Source: an uncultured Clostridia bacterium (GTDB lineage: Bacteria; Bacillota; Clostridia; TANB77; CAG-508). Taken from it: a DNA stretch of 5,569 nt. The DNA is taken from the NCBI GenBank assembly GCA_934148985.1, contig CAKPDO010000059.1:1-5569 (forward strand). The letters run 5' to 3'. Below the pieces are notes generated by a model, which ran no database searches, was not told where the DNA came from, and saw only the letters and a list, made by a program, of their open reading frames with translations. The translations under genes and the position numbers were made by a program. The stretch's first letter is position 1. Each line of letters begins with the position of its first letter. Positions 1 to 5,296 of the stretch are shown piece by piece.

Positions 1-35
1 GCTCTTACTTCGTCAATTTCCAAATATTCTTTCAT
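1..35 (-). CDS. 5' end of an unidentified gene, cut by the window edge
   Basis: Only the first eleven codons and part of the twelfth are present, reading MKEYLEIDEVR and then running off the left edge. The start is supported by a near-ideal Shine-Dalgarno (AAAGGAGG at 51-44) eight bases upstream of the ATG, and by a possible promoter further up. It lies 70 bases downstream of the DUF600-family gene in the same direction. Because immunity genes of that family often sit beside toxins or further immunity copies, it could belong to such a locus, but the visible residues identify no family. The existence of a gene here is fairly secure. Its function is unknown. Confidence 0.6.
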   Translation of the reverse strand, partial: MKEYLEIDEVR

Positions 36-43
36 TTGAAATT

Positions 44-51
44 CCTCCTTT
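44..51 (-). promoter_or_regulatory. Strong ribosome binding site of the left-edge gene
   Basis: AAAGGAGG on the minus strand is followed by eight bases and then ATG at 35-33. It is the main reason for calling the truncated reading frame at the left edge a real gene. Confidence 0.7.
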
Positions 52-58
52 AAATATT

Positions 59-87
59 TATATAAAATGCAGTCACTTATGTTGCAA
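59..87 (-). promoter_or_regulatory. Possible sigma-A promoter for the left-edge gene
   Basis: On the minus strand TTGCAA (87-82) is followed after 17 bases by TATATA (64-59). Each hexamer matches four of six positions of the vegetative consensus with ideal spacing. The -35 box lies within the 8-bp palindrome GTTGCAAC (81-88), which could serve as a small operator. In such AT-rich DNA chance matches are common. The site would place the transcript start almost at the ribosome binding site, giving a very short leader. It would let the edge gene be expressed independently of the glycolytic operon. Confidence 0.3.
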
Positions 88-105
88 CTACTATTTTTAA
101 CTTAA

Positions 106-841
106 TTAAAATTTTAAAATTTGATTTTTTCTTTTTTCTTCATCTTTGCATCTTTGTTCTATTTCTTTTTCTTCTTTTTCTTTACGCTTTTGATTTTTCT
201 TTTCTTCTATTTTAGCAGCTTTTTGTTCTTGTTCTTTTATTTTTTCTTGCTCAGCTTCTATTTCTCTGTCAAAGCCAACTATATTGTTTACATTTTTTAG
301 GTACATTCCTGTTTGATATTCTTCTTTTTTCTCGGCTACATCTGTTTTGTTATTTAAATATTTATCCAAAATTTTTCTTTCTTCTTTTAGTTCTCCGCCT
401 AGGTGTAAATATTTATATCTCCAAATTACATGTCTTACATAGCTCGCGTATTCTTCTTGACTTATACTTTCATAAAAATATTCTACCTTAAATCTACAAT
501 GAGCTATTGATATTGTAAGATTAGTCCACAAGTCTTGCTCTGTATCTATAAAATCCTGTCTTAAATCTTTTATAATTTGATATAAATTGTCTACAATTTT
601 TAAATATTCATTTTCATTTATATTAAATCTTTTAGGTACTTCATATACATTTACAGGCTTTTTTCTAAGTAATCCTTTAGGGAGATAGTAAAAATACATT
701 TCTCCCGTTTGAACACTTCCGTGGCCTTTCGACTACAGATGCATATAAATATATTTCTTCCCATTTTTCGGGAATTAAGTCAAACAAACAATTCTGGATT
801 TTTTCATATTTATTTACCATGGGTTTTGTAGTTCTAAGCAT
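106..841 (-). pseudogene. DUF600/YezG-family immunity protein gene, frameshifted
   Basis: Two overlapping frames together make one DUF600-family (YezG/EsaG-like) protein. The first frame starts at 841 and reads MLRTTKPMVNKYEKIQ, then IPEKWEEIYLYASVVE, and would stop at 677. The second frame is open from 732 and reads GSVQTGEMYFYYLPKG, then VYEVPKRFNINENEY, a conserved WTNLT and a YVRHVIWRYKYL segment, as in this family. Skipping one base around 720-732 joins them: the 736-nt span is 245 codons plus one base, giving about 244 residues. The start has AGGAG at 857-853 overlapping the gpmI stop, so the gene is the next member of the operon. If no frame correction occurs, only an N-terminally truncated 197-residue product from the ATG at 699 is possible. 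The last 60 or so residues are a Lys/Glu/Gln-rich helix, probably coiled coil, ending in NQILKF. Family members such as EsaG and YezG bind and neutralise secreted toxins in the cytoplasm. No toxin is visible here. A sequencing or assembly error is an alternative to true decay. Family call is strong; gene integrity is uncertain. Confidence 0.75.
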
Positions 842-852
842 TAGTTTTTACA

Positions 853-857
853 CTCCT
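853..857 (-). promoter_or_regulatory. Ribosome binding site of the DUF600 gene overlapping the gpmI stop
   Basis: AGGAG on the minus strand shares three bases with the TAG stop of gpmI (858-856) and is 11 bases from the ATG at 841. This decides the start of the DUF600 gene: the other in-frame ATG at 820 has no comparable site. The arrangement implies that the gene is read from the gpmI transcript and may be translationally coupled to it. Confidence 0.6.
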
Positions 858-2388
858 ATTTTTCAATCAAACTTTCACCTGTCATTTCTTCTGGTTTTTC
901 TATTCCCATTAAATCTAATATTGTTGGTGCTAAATCTGCTAATCTTCCTTCTTTTAGTTTTACATTTTCTTTTTCAGATATCAAAACTAGTGGTACTAAA
1001 TTTGTAGTATGAGCTGTATGAGGTTCGCCTGTTTTATAGTCTATCATCTGTTCAGCATTTCCATGATCTGCTGTTATTAACAGATTAGCTTTTTGTGCAT
1101 TTATAGCATTAACTACTTTTCCTACACATTCGTCTATTGTTTCTATTGCTTTTATTGCGGCTGATAAATTTCCTGTATGTCCTACCATATCTGGGTTAGC
1201 ATAATTTAATATTATGCAATTATATTTTTTAGAATTTATTGCTTCTACTACTTTTTCTGTTACTTCATATGCACTCATTTCTGGTTTCATATCATATGTT
1301 TCAACTTTTGGTGATGGAACTAAAATTCTGTCCTCTCCCTCATATTGTTTTTCTTCTCCACCATTAAAGAAGAATGTAACATGTGCATATTTTTCTGTTT
1401 CTGCAATTCTTAATTGCTTTCCACCGTTCTTACTAACAATTTCACCTAATGTGTTCTTTATTGGCTCCTTCTTAAATGCTATATGAACATTTGGCATTGT
1501 TTCATCATAACTTGTGAAACATACAAAATATAAATTCATTTTCTTTGTTTCAAATTCATTAAATTCAGGGTCTACAATTGCTCTTGTTATTTGTCTTGCT
1601 CTATCTGGTCTAAAGTTAAAGAATATTACTGAATCACCATCTTCTATTGTTGCAACTGGTTTATCACCATTCATTATTACTGTTGGCTCTACAAATTCAT
1701 CAAATACTTCTTTTTGATATGAGCTTTCTATTGCGTTTATTGCTGTTCCTGCTGTTTCACCTTTTCCAAAAACTAAAGCATCATAGGCTTTTTGTACTCT
1801 ATTCCAACGTTTATCTCTATCCATTGCATAAAATCTTCCAGATAAACTTGCAATTTTTCCTACACCTTTTTCTTTCATTTTTTCTTCTAGTTCTTGTATA
1901 TAATTCTCAGCCGATGCTGGTGGTGTATCTCTACCATCTAAGAAACAATGTACATATACATTTTCAAAATCTCTTCTTTTTGCCATTTCTAATAATCCAT
2001 ATAAATGTCTATTATGACTATGAACTCCACCATCTGATACTAATCCCAATATATGAAGTTTTGAGTTATTTTTTTTGCAATTTTCTATTGCTTTTACGAA
2101 TTCTTCATTACTAAAGAAATCTCCATCTTCTATTGATTTTGTTATTCTTGTTAATTCTTGATATACTACTCTTCCAGCACCAATATTTGTATGACCAACT
2201 TCAGAGTTACCCATTTGTCCTTCTGGTAATCCTACAGCTAATCCACTTGCTGCAATTTTTGTTGTTGGATATTTTTTCATAAGTTTATCAATGTTTGGTG
2301 TATTTGCAAGTTTTACTGCATTTCCCTCACTTTGATTGTTTTCTCCAAATCCATCTAATATCATAAGCATTGTTAATTTATTATCCAT
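856..2388 (-). CDS. gpmI: 2,3-bisphosphoglycerate-independent phosphoglycerate mutase
   Basis: A 510-residue cytoplasmic glycolytic enzyme interconverting 3- and 2-phosphoglycerate through a phosphoserine intermediate and two Mn ions. Length equals that of typical family members. The alkaline-phosphatase-like metal site is complete: Asp12 in LDGFG, the nucleophile Ser62 in MGNSEVGHTNIG, Asp400 and His404 in NPDMVGHTG, Asp441 and His442 in TADHGN, and His460 in HTAHTTN. The inserted phosphotransferase domain carries His123 (DGGVHSH), Arg153-Asp154 (LDGRDTPP), Arg185, Arg191 and the RPDRAR pair Arg260/Arg263. The ATG at 2388 follows a modest GAGGG sequence (2403-2399) with a ten-base spacer and gives the expected N-terminus. 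The 90-base gap from tpiA shows no terminator hairpin, and I saw no convincing promoter, so co-transcription is likely. The stop is TAG and overlaps the ribosome binding site of the next gene. Confidence 0.97.
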   Translation of the reverse strand: MDNKLTMLMILDGFGENNQSEGNAVKLANTPNIDKLMKKYPTTKIAASGLAVGLPEGQMGNSEVGHTNIGAGRVVYQELTRITKSIEDGDFFSNEEFVKAIENCKKNNSKLHILGLVSDGGVHSHNRHLYGLLEMAKRRDFENVYVHCFLDGRDTPPASAENYIQELEEKMKEKGVGKIASLSGRFYAMDRDKRWNRVQKAYDALVFGKGETAGTAINAIESSYQKEVFDEFVEPTVIMNGDKPVATIEDGDSVIFFNFRPDRARQITRAIVDPEFNEFETKKMNLYFVCFTSYDETMPNVHIAFKKEPIKNTLGEIVSKNGGKQLRIAETEKYAHVTFFFNGGEEKQYEGEDRILVPSPKVETYDMKPEMSAYEVTEKVVEAINSKKYNCIILNYANPDMVGHTGNLSAAIKAIETIDECVGKVVNAINAQKANLLITADHGNAEQMIDYKTGEPHTAHTTNLVPLVLISEKENVKLKEGRLADLAPTILDLMGIEKPEEMTGESLIEK

Positions 2389-2478
2389 AAAATTCTTTCC
2401 CTCTTTCTTATTTTTTTAAGTCTTACTTATGGAGATTTTGCCAAGATTAAAAATGTTTTATTTATTTTAAGGCTTAGT

Positions 2479-3231
2479 TTATTTGTTGTAATTTACTATT
2501 TTTTCAAAGGTTTCAGCTTTCAAGCTTGCTCCTCCAATTAATCCGCCATCAATATCTGACATTTCTAATAATTCTTTGGCATTTTCTGGTTTCATACTTC
2601 CACCGTATTGTATTATAACTCTTTCAGCCACGTTTTGTCCATAGATTTTAGAAATTTCATCTCTTATTTTTTTACATGCTTCATTTGCATCTTCCTTACT
2701 AGCTGTTTTTCCAGTTCCAATTGCCCATATTGGCTCATAAGCTATTATTGTGTTTTCAACTTGTTCATTTGTTAATCCATCTAATGCTTTTTTAGTTTGA
2801 TTTGTTATTATATCAAAAGCATTTCCAGATTCTCTTTGCTCTAATGTTTCACCTACACATACTATTGGTTTTAATCCATTTAAAAATGCTGCTTTTACTT
2901 TTTTGTTTACTGTTTCATCTGTTTCAGCAAAATATTGTCTTCTTTCAGAATGTCCTATTATTACATATTCTACTCCTATAGATTTTAACATTTTTCCCGA
3001 TACTTCACCTGTATATGCTCCTTTTTCTTCAAAGTGCATATTTTGTGCTCCTATTTTTATATTTGTATCTTGAGCTGCAAGTAAGCTATAAAATAAGTCT
3101 ATATATGGTGCGCATATAACAACTTCGTTTTCTGTTTCTTTTACAAGTGGAGCTAATTTTGAAATCATTTCCATTGCTTCATTTGGAAGCATATTCATTT
3201 TCCAGTTTCCTGCAATTACTTTTCTACGCAT
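2479..3231 (-). CDS. tpiA: Triose-phosphate isomerase
   Basis: A 250-residue TIM-barrel enzyme interconverting dihydroxyacetone phosphate and glyceraldehyde 3-phosphate, at the usual family length. Active-site residues are all present: Asn9 and Lys11 in AGNWKMN, the electrophile His94 in IIGHSERR, the general base Glu166 in AYEPIWAIGTG, the flexible lid loop 6 from Trp169 to Lys175, and the phosphate-binding GGS (210-212) and GGLIGGASL segments. The ATG at 3231 starts only two bases after the ispH stop, and its AGGAGG lies inside the final ispH codons, so translation of the two is probably coupled. It supplies glyceraldehyde 3-phosphate both to the Pgk branch of glycolysis and, with pyruvate, to the MEP pathway that IspG and IspH complete. 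Confidence 0.98.
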   Translation of the reverse strand: MRRKVIAGNWKMNMLPNEAMEMISKLAPLVKETENEVVICAPYIDLFYSLLAAQDTNIKIGAQNMHFEEKGAYTGEVSGKMLKSIGVEYVIIGHSERRQYFAETDETVNKKVKAAFLNGLKPIVCVGETLEQRESGNAFDIITNQTKKALDGLTNEQVENTIIAYEPIWAIGTGKTASKEDANEACKKIRDEISKIYGQNVAERVIIQYGGSMKPENAKELLEMSDIDGGLIGGASLKAETFEKIVNYNK

Positions 3232-3233
3232 AA

Positions 3234-4094
3234 TTAAATCCCTCCTAATTTTTCAATTATTTCTTGGATGCATTCTTTTGGTGTTGATGCACCTGCCATA
3301 ATTCCAATTTTTTGAAATCCTAAAATCTTTTTAATTTCCAATTCATTCGCATTTTGAACAAAAATAACATTTGGGCAATTTTTCTTTGAGATATCATATA
3401 ATTTAGTAGTATTTGAACTATTTTTTCCACCCACAATTATCATAGCATCAACTTCTTTAGATATTTTATCTGTTTCCTTTTGTCTTAATTCAGTTGCATA
3501 ACATATAGTATTTTTTATCTCTATATTAATGTCTTTGCCTTCTAATTCGTCATTCACTTTTTGTACTATCTCATCAAACACTTGTAAATTATACGTTGTT
3601 TGAGAAATAATCAATAATTTTTTTAGTTTGCTTTCTTCTAAATTTTTTATTGCTTTTTCCACATCTTCCTTATTCGATACTATAGTACAATTTTTTTCAG
3701 CAAAGCTATATGTTCCTATTGTTTCTGGATGTTCTTTTTTTCCAATTAAAAATATATAAAATCCATTATTAGAATATTTTTCCACAATATCATGAATTTT
3801 CAAAACATTTGGACATGTTAAATCTACTAATTCTATATTTTTCTCTTTTGCCTTTTGGTATACACTTTTTTCTATCCCATGAGCTCTTATTATAGTTTTT
3901 CCATCAGCTTCTTCGATATTATCTATAAATATAATTCCATTTTTTTTTAGTTTATCTGTAACTGTTTTATTATGAATAAGTTCTCCTAGGCAATACACTT
4001 TACTTTCCGAATTCTTAAGCTCTTTTTCGGCTCCATCTACTGCATTTTTAACGCCATAACAGAACCCACTTGTTTTTCCTACAATTATTTCCAT
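3234..4094 (-). CDS. ispH: 4-hydroxy-3-methylbut-2-enyl diphosphate reductase
   Basis: The last MEP-pathway enzyme, an iron-sulfur protein that reduces HMBPP to isopentenyl and dimethylallyl diphosphate in the cytoplasm. The three cluster cysteines are Cys12 (SGFCYGVKNAV), Cys94 (DLTCPNV) and Cys198 (NTICYAT). Substrate-binding residues are His41 (GELIHN), His72 (RAHG), His122 and Glu124 (KKEHPETIG), Thr166/Thr167 (SQTTYN), Ser226-Ser227-Asn228 and Ser270 (AGASTPKE). At 286 residues it is the stand-alone reductase. There is no C-terminal ribosomal S1-domain extension, which many clostridial IspH proteins carry. It starts 12 bases after ispG with AAGGAG five bases from the ATG, and its 3' end contains the tpiA ribosome binding site. 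A run of nine A residues in the message (complement of 3940-3948) is a possible slippage spot near codons 50-52. Confidence 0.97.
   Translation of the reverse strand: MEIIVGKTSGFCYGVKNAVDGAEKELKNSESKVYCLGELIHNKTVTDKLKKNGIIFIDNIEEADGKTIIRAHGIEKSVYQKAKEKNIELVDLTCPNVLKIHDIVEKYSNNGFYIFLIGKKEHPETIGTYSFAEKNCTIVSNKEDVEKAIKNLEESKLKKLLIISQTTYNLQVFDEIVQKVNDELEGKDINIEIKNTICYATELRQKETDKISKEVDAMIIVGGKNSSNTTKLYDISKKNCPNVIFVQNANELEIKKILGFQKIGIMAGASTPKECIQEIIEKLGGI
3241..3246 (-). promoter_or_regulatory. tpiA ribosome binding site inside the ispH coding end
   Basis: AGGAGG on the minus strand overlaps the Gly-Gly codons that precede the final Ile of IspH and lies nine bases before the tpiA ATG. Ribosomes terminating on ispH end at this site, which suggests coupled synthesis of IspH and TpiA. 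Confidence 0.75.
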
Positions 4095-4099
4095 ATATA

Positions 4100-4105
4100 C
4101 TCCTT
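4100..4105 (-). promoter_or_regulatory. ispH ribosome binding site in the 12-base ispG-ispH gap
   Basis: AAGGAG on the minus strand lies just after the ispG TAA (4109-4107) and five bases before the ispH ATG. It fixes the ispH start and shows the two genes belong to one transcript. Confidence 0.7.
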
Positions 4106-4106
4106 G

Positions 4107-5162
4107 TTATTTTGTCATCTTCAAAATTTCCTCTTTCAATGTGCTAACTAATTCATCTTCTCTCAATTTTTTTACGACTTCACCTTTTTTAAATAAAATT
4201 CCCTCATTTACTCCTCCAGCAATTCCTATATCTGCTTCTCTTGCTTCTCCTGGGCCATTAACAACACATCCCATTACTGCTACTGTTATGTCTGAATGGA
4301 TGTCTTGTAAAAATTTTTCCATTTCTTTTGCCATCGGAATTAAATCTATTCTGGTTCTACCGCAAGTAGGACAAGCCACCAAAGTTGGAACTCCTTTATA
4401 CAAATTGCAATCTTTTAAAATCTCTTTTGCAACCTTTATTTCTTTTATAGGGTCATCTGATAAAGAAACTCTTATCGTATCACCAATTCCTTGCCTTAAC
4501 AAATACCCCAATCCTATACTAGATTTTATAGTTCCACTAAATTCAGTTCCTGCTTCTGTTATTCCTAAATGTAATGGATAATTAAACTCCCTACTTGCAA
4601 GTTCATATGCTTTTATACATAAATCAAGATTAGATGCCTTTAGAGATATTGCAATATCATAAAAATCCAAATCTTCTAATATTTTAACATGTTTTTTTGC
4701 ACTTTCGACCATTGCTTCAGCAGTTGGCCTGCCATACTTTTCAAGTAAATCTTTTTCTAAAGAACCTGCATTTACTCCAATCCTTATTGGAATATTTTTT
4801 TCTTTACATGCATTTACTACTTGAATAACTTTTTCTTTACTACCAATGTTTCCTGGATTTATTCTAATTTTATTTACTCCACTATTTATCGCCTCTAATG
4901 CAATTTTATAGTCAAAATGTATATCAGCAACTATTGGTATATTAATTTGAGCTTTTATTTCTTTTATTGCTTTTGCATCTTCTATGTCCAAACACGCAAC
5001 TCTTATGATTTCACATCCCGCTTTTTCTAATGCTAAGATTTGTTTTACCGTGTTTGTGACATCTTTGGTTTTTGTGTTTGTCATTGATTGTATTAAGACT
5101 TTATTTTGTCCACCTATCTTTACATTTCCTACCATAATTGGTCTTGTTTCGGTTCTTTCCAT
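4107..5162 (-). CDS. ispG: 4-hydroxy-3-methylbut-2-en-1-yl diphosphate synthase (GcpE)
   Basis: The penultimate MEP-pathway enzyme, converting methylerythritol cyclodiphosphate to HMBPP with a [4Fe-4S] cluster. From the chosen start it has 351 residues, normal for the bacterial two-domain form. The N-terminal TIM barrel begins RPIMVGNVKIGGQ with QSMTNT, then VADIHFDYKIAL, KIRINPGNIG and PIRIGVNAGSLE. The C-terminal cluster domain carries Cys264 and Cys267 (CPTCGRT) and Cys299 with Glu306 (GCVVNGPGEA). The frame is open upstream to an ATG at 5294 directly after the pgk stop, which would add 44 residues. Those residues are entirely encoded by the repeat element (MAQMAQMAQ at the front, GTKRTGPF later) and resemble nothing in IspG. 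The ATG at 5162 has GGAG at 5174-5171 with an eight-base spacer and gives the conserved N-terminus, so it is preferred. IspG passes its product to IspH, encoded 12 bases downstream. Confidence 0.96.
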   Translation of the reverse strand: MERTETRPIMVGNVKIGGQNKVLIQSMTNTKTKDVTNTVKQILALEKAGCEIIRVACLDIEDAKAIKEIKAQINIPIVADIHFDYKIALEAINSGVNKIRINPGNIGSKEKVIQVVNACKEKNIPIRIGVNAGSLEKDLLEKYGRPTAEAMVESAKKHVKILEDLDFYDIAISLKASNLDLCIKAYELASREFNYPLHLGITEAGTEFSGTIKSSIGLGYLLRQGIGDTIRVSLSDDPIKEIKVAKEILKDCNLYKGVPTLVACPTCGRTRIDLIPMAKEMEKFLQDIHSDITVAVMGCVVNGPGEAREADIGIAGGVNEGILFKKGEVVKKLREDELVSTLKEEILKMTK

Positions 5163-5170
5163 ATATTTTT

Positions 5171-5174
5171 CTCC
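5171..5174 (-). promoter_or_regulatory. Ribosome binding site that sets the ispG start
   Basis: GGAG on the minus strand, eight bases from the ATG at 5162 and only three bases beyond the foot of the large inverted repeat. Its position favours the short ispG start over the repeat-encoded extension. It also means that folding of the hairpin in the message could affect access to this site. Confidence 0.7.
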
Positions 5175-5187
5175 TTTTGGCACAAAT

Positions 5188-5207
5188 GGACCGGTTCTTT
5201 TTGTGCC
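5188..5207 (+). repeat. 20-bp direct repeat, copy A
   Basis: GGACCGGTTCTTTTTGTGCC, identical to the copy at 5222-5241 and offset by 34 bases. The 16-base part GGACCGGTTCTTTTTG is also present inverted at 5250-5265. This copy forms part of the outer 26-bp arm. Confidence 0.9.
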
Positions 5208-5221
5208 ATTTTTCCCCATTG

Positions 5222-5241
5222 GGACCGGTTCTTTTTGTGCC
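5222..5241 (+). repeat. 20-bp direct repeat, copy B
   Basis: Identical over 20 bases to the copy at 5188-5207. It can pair over 16 bases with the inverted copy at 5250-5265, leaving a 12-base loop, in competition with the longer pairing of copy A to the same inverted copy. Confidence 0.9.
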
Positions 5242-5265
5242 GATTGACCCAAAAAGAACCGGTCC

Positions 5266-5296
5266 ATTTGTGCCATTTGTGCCATTTGTGCCATTT
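5266..5296 (+). repeat. 9-bp tandem array (ATTTGTGCC, 3.4 copies) at the pgk stop
   Basis: Three perfect ATTTGTGCC units at 5266-5274, 5275-5283 and 5284-5292 plus ATTT at 5293-5296. The partial unit overlaps two bases of the pgk TAA stop (5297-5295). The first unit is also the outer part of the right inverted arm, and an inverted unit caps the left arm at 5179-5187. The array could have arisen by slippage from the element's end. Since the unit is three codons long, copy changes keep frame (Met-Ala-Gln on the minus strand). Confidence 0.85.

Larger units (their letters stand above)
5178..5275. repeat. Palindromic repeat element between pgk and ispG
   Basis: A perfect 26-bp inverted repeat: the arm at 5178-5203 is the reverse complement of 5250-5275, enclosing 46 bases. 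Each arm contains the palindrome ACCGGT next to a run of T or A. The inside holds another copy of the core. By my count 47 of 98 bases are G or C, clearly richer than the surrounding genes. There is no U-tract after the stem in the message, so it is not a standard terminator. Its compactness and inverted ends resemble a REP- or MITE-like element, and I recall similar GTKRTGPF-type translations from spurious proteins in clostridial genomes, but I cannot verify that here. It occupies nearly the whole pgk-ispG spacer. Confidence 0.85.

Noticed and set aside
758..774. Small inverted repeat TTCCC...GGGAA
   Set aside because: Five base pairs only, inside the coding part of the DUF600 gene (IPEKWEE), so most likely chance.
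819..1007. Plus-strand hydrophobic reading frame of 62 codons
   Set aside because: It looks like a membrane peptide only because it is the complement of AT-rich gpmI and DUF600 coding sequence.
1214..2114. Plus-strand reading frames opposite gpmI
   Set aside because: They are antisense shadows rich in Leu, Phe and Ser, caused by the AT-rich codons of gpmI. No matching ribosome binding sites were seen.
2389..2478. Internal promoter or terminator in the tpiA-gpmI gap
   Set aside because: TTGGCA at 2444-2439 resembles a -35 box, but no acceptable -10 hexamer lies at 16-18 bases, and no GC-rich hairpin is present. The gap is noted only as a longer spacer.
3940..3948. Nine-base homopolymer as a frameshift in ispH
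   Set aside because: The frame is continuous through the run with all conserved residues on both sides, so the gene is intact. Slippage is only a possibility.
4141..4581. Plus-strand reading frame of 146 codons opposite ispG
   Set aside because: It lies wholly within the conserved cluster domain of ispG on the opposite strand and encodes no recognisable motif.
5178..5275. Rho-independent terminator after pgk
   Set aside because: The stem is long and stable, but in the transcript direction it is followed by AAAAGGAGAAAAATAT rather than a run of U, and the ispG ribosome binding site comes directly after it.
5188..5296. CRISPR-like repeats
   Set aside because: Only two 20-bp direct copies with a 14-base spacer, plus a 9-bp tandem array. 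Repeat and spacer lengths do not fit a CRISPR array and no cas gene is present.
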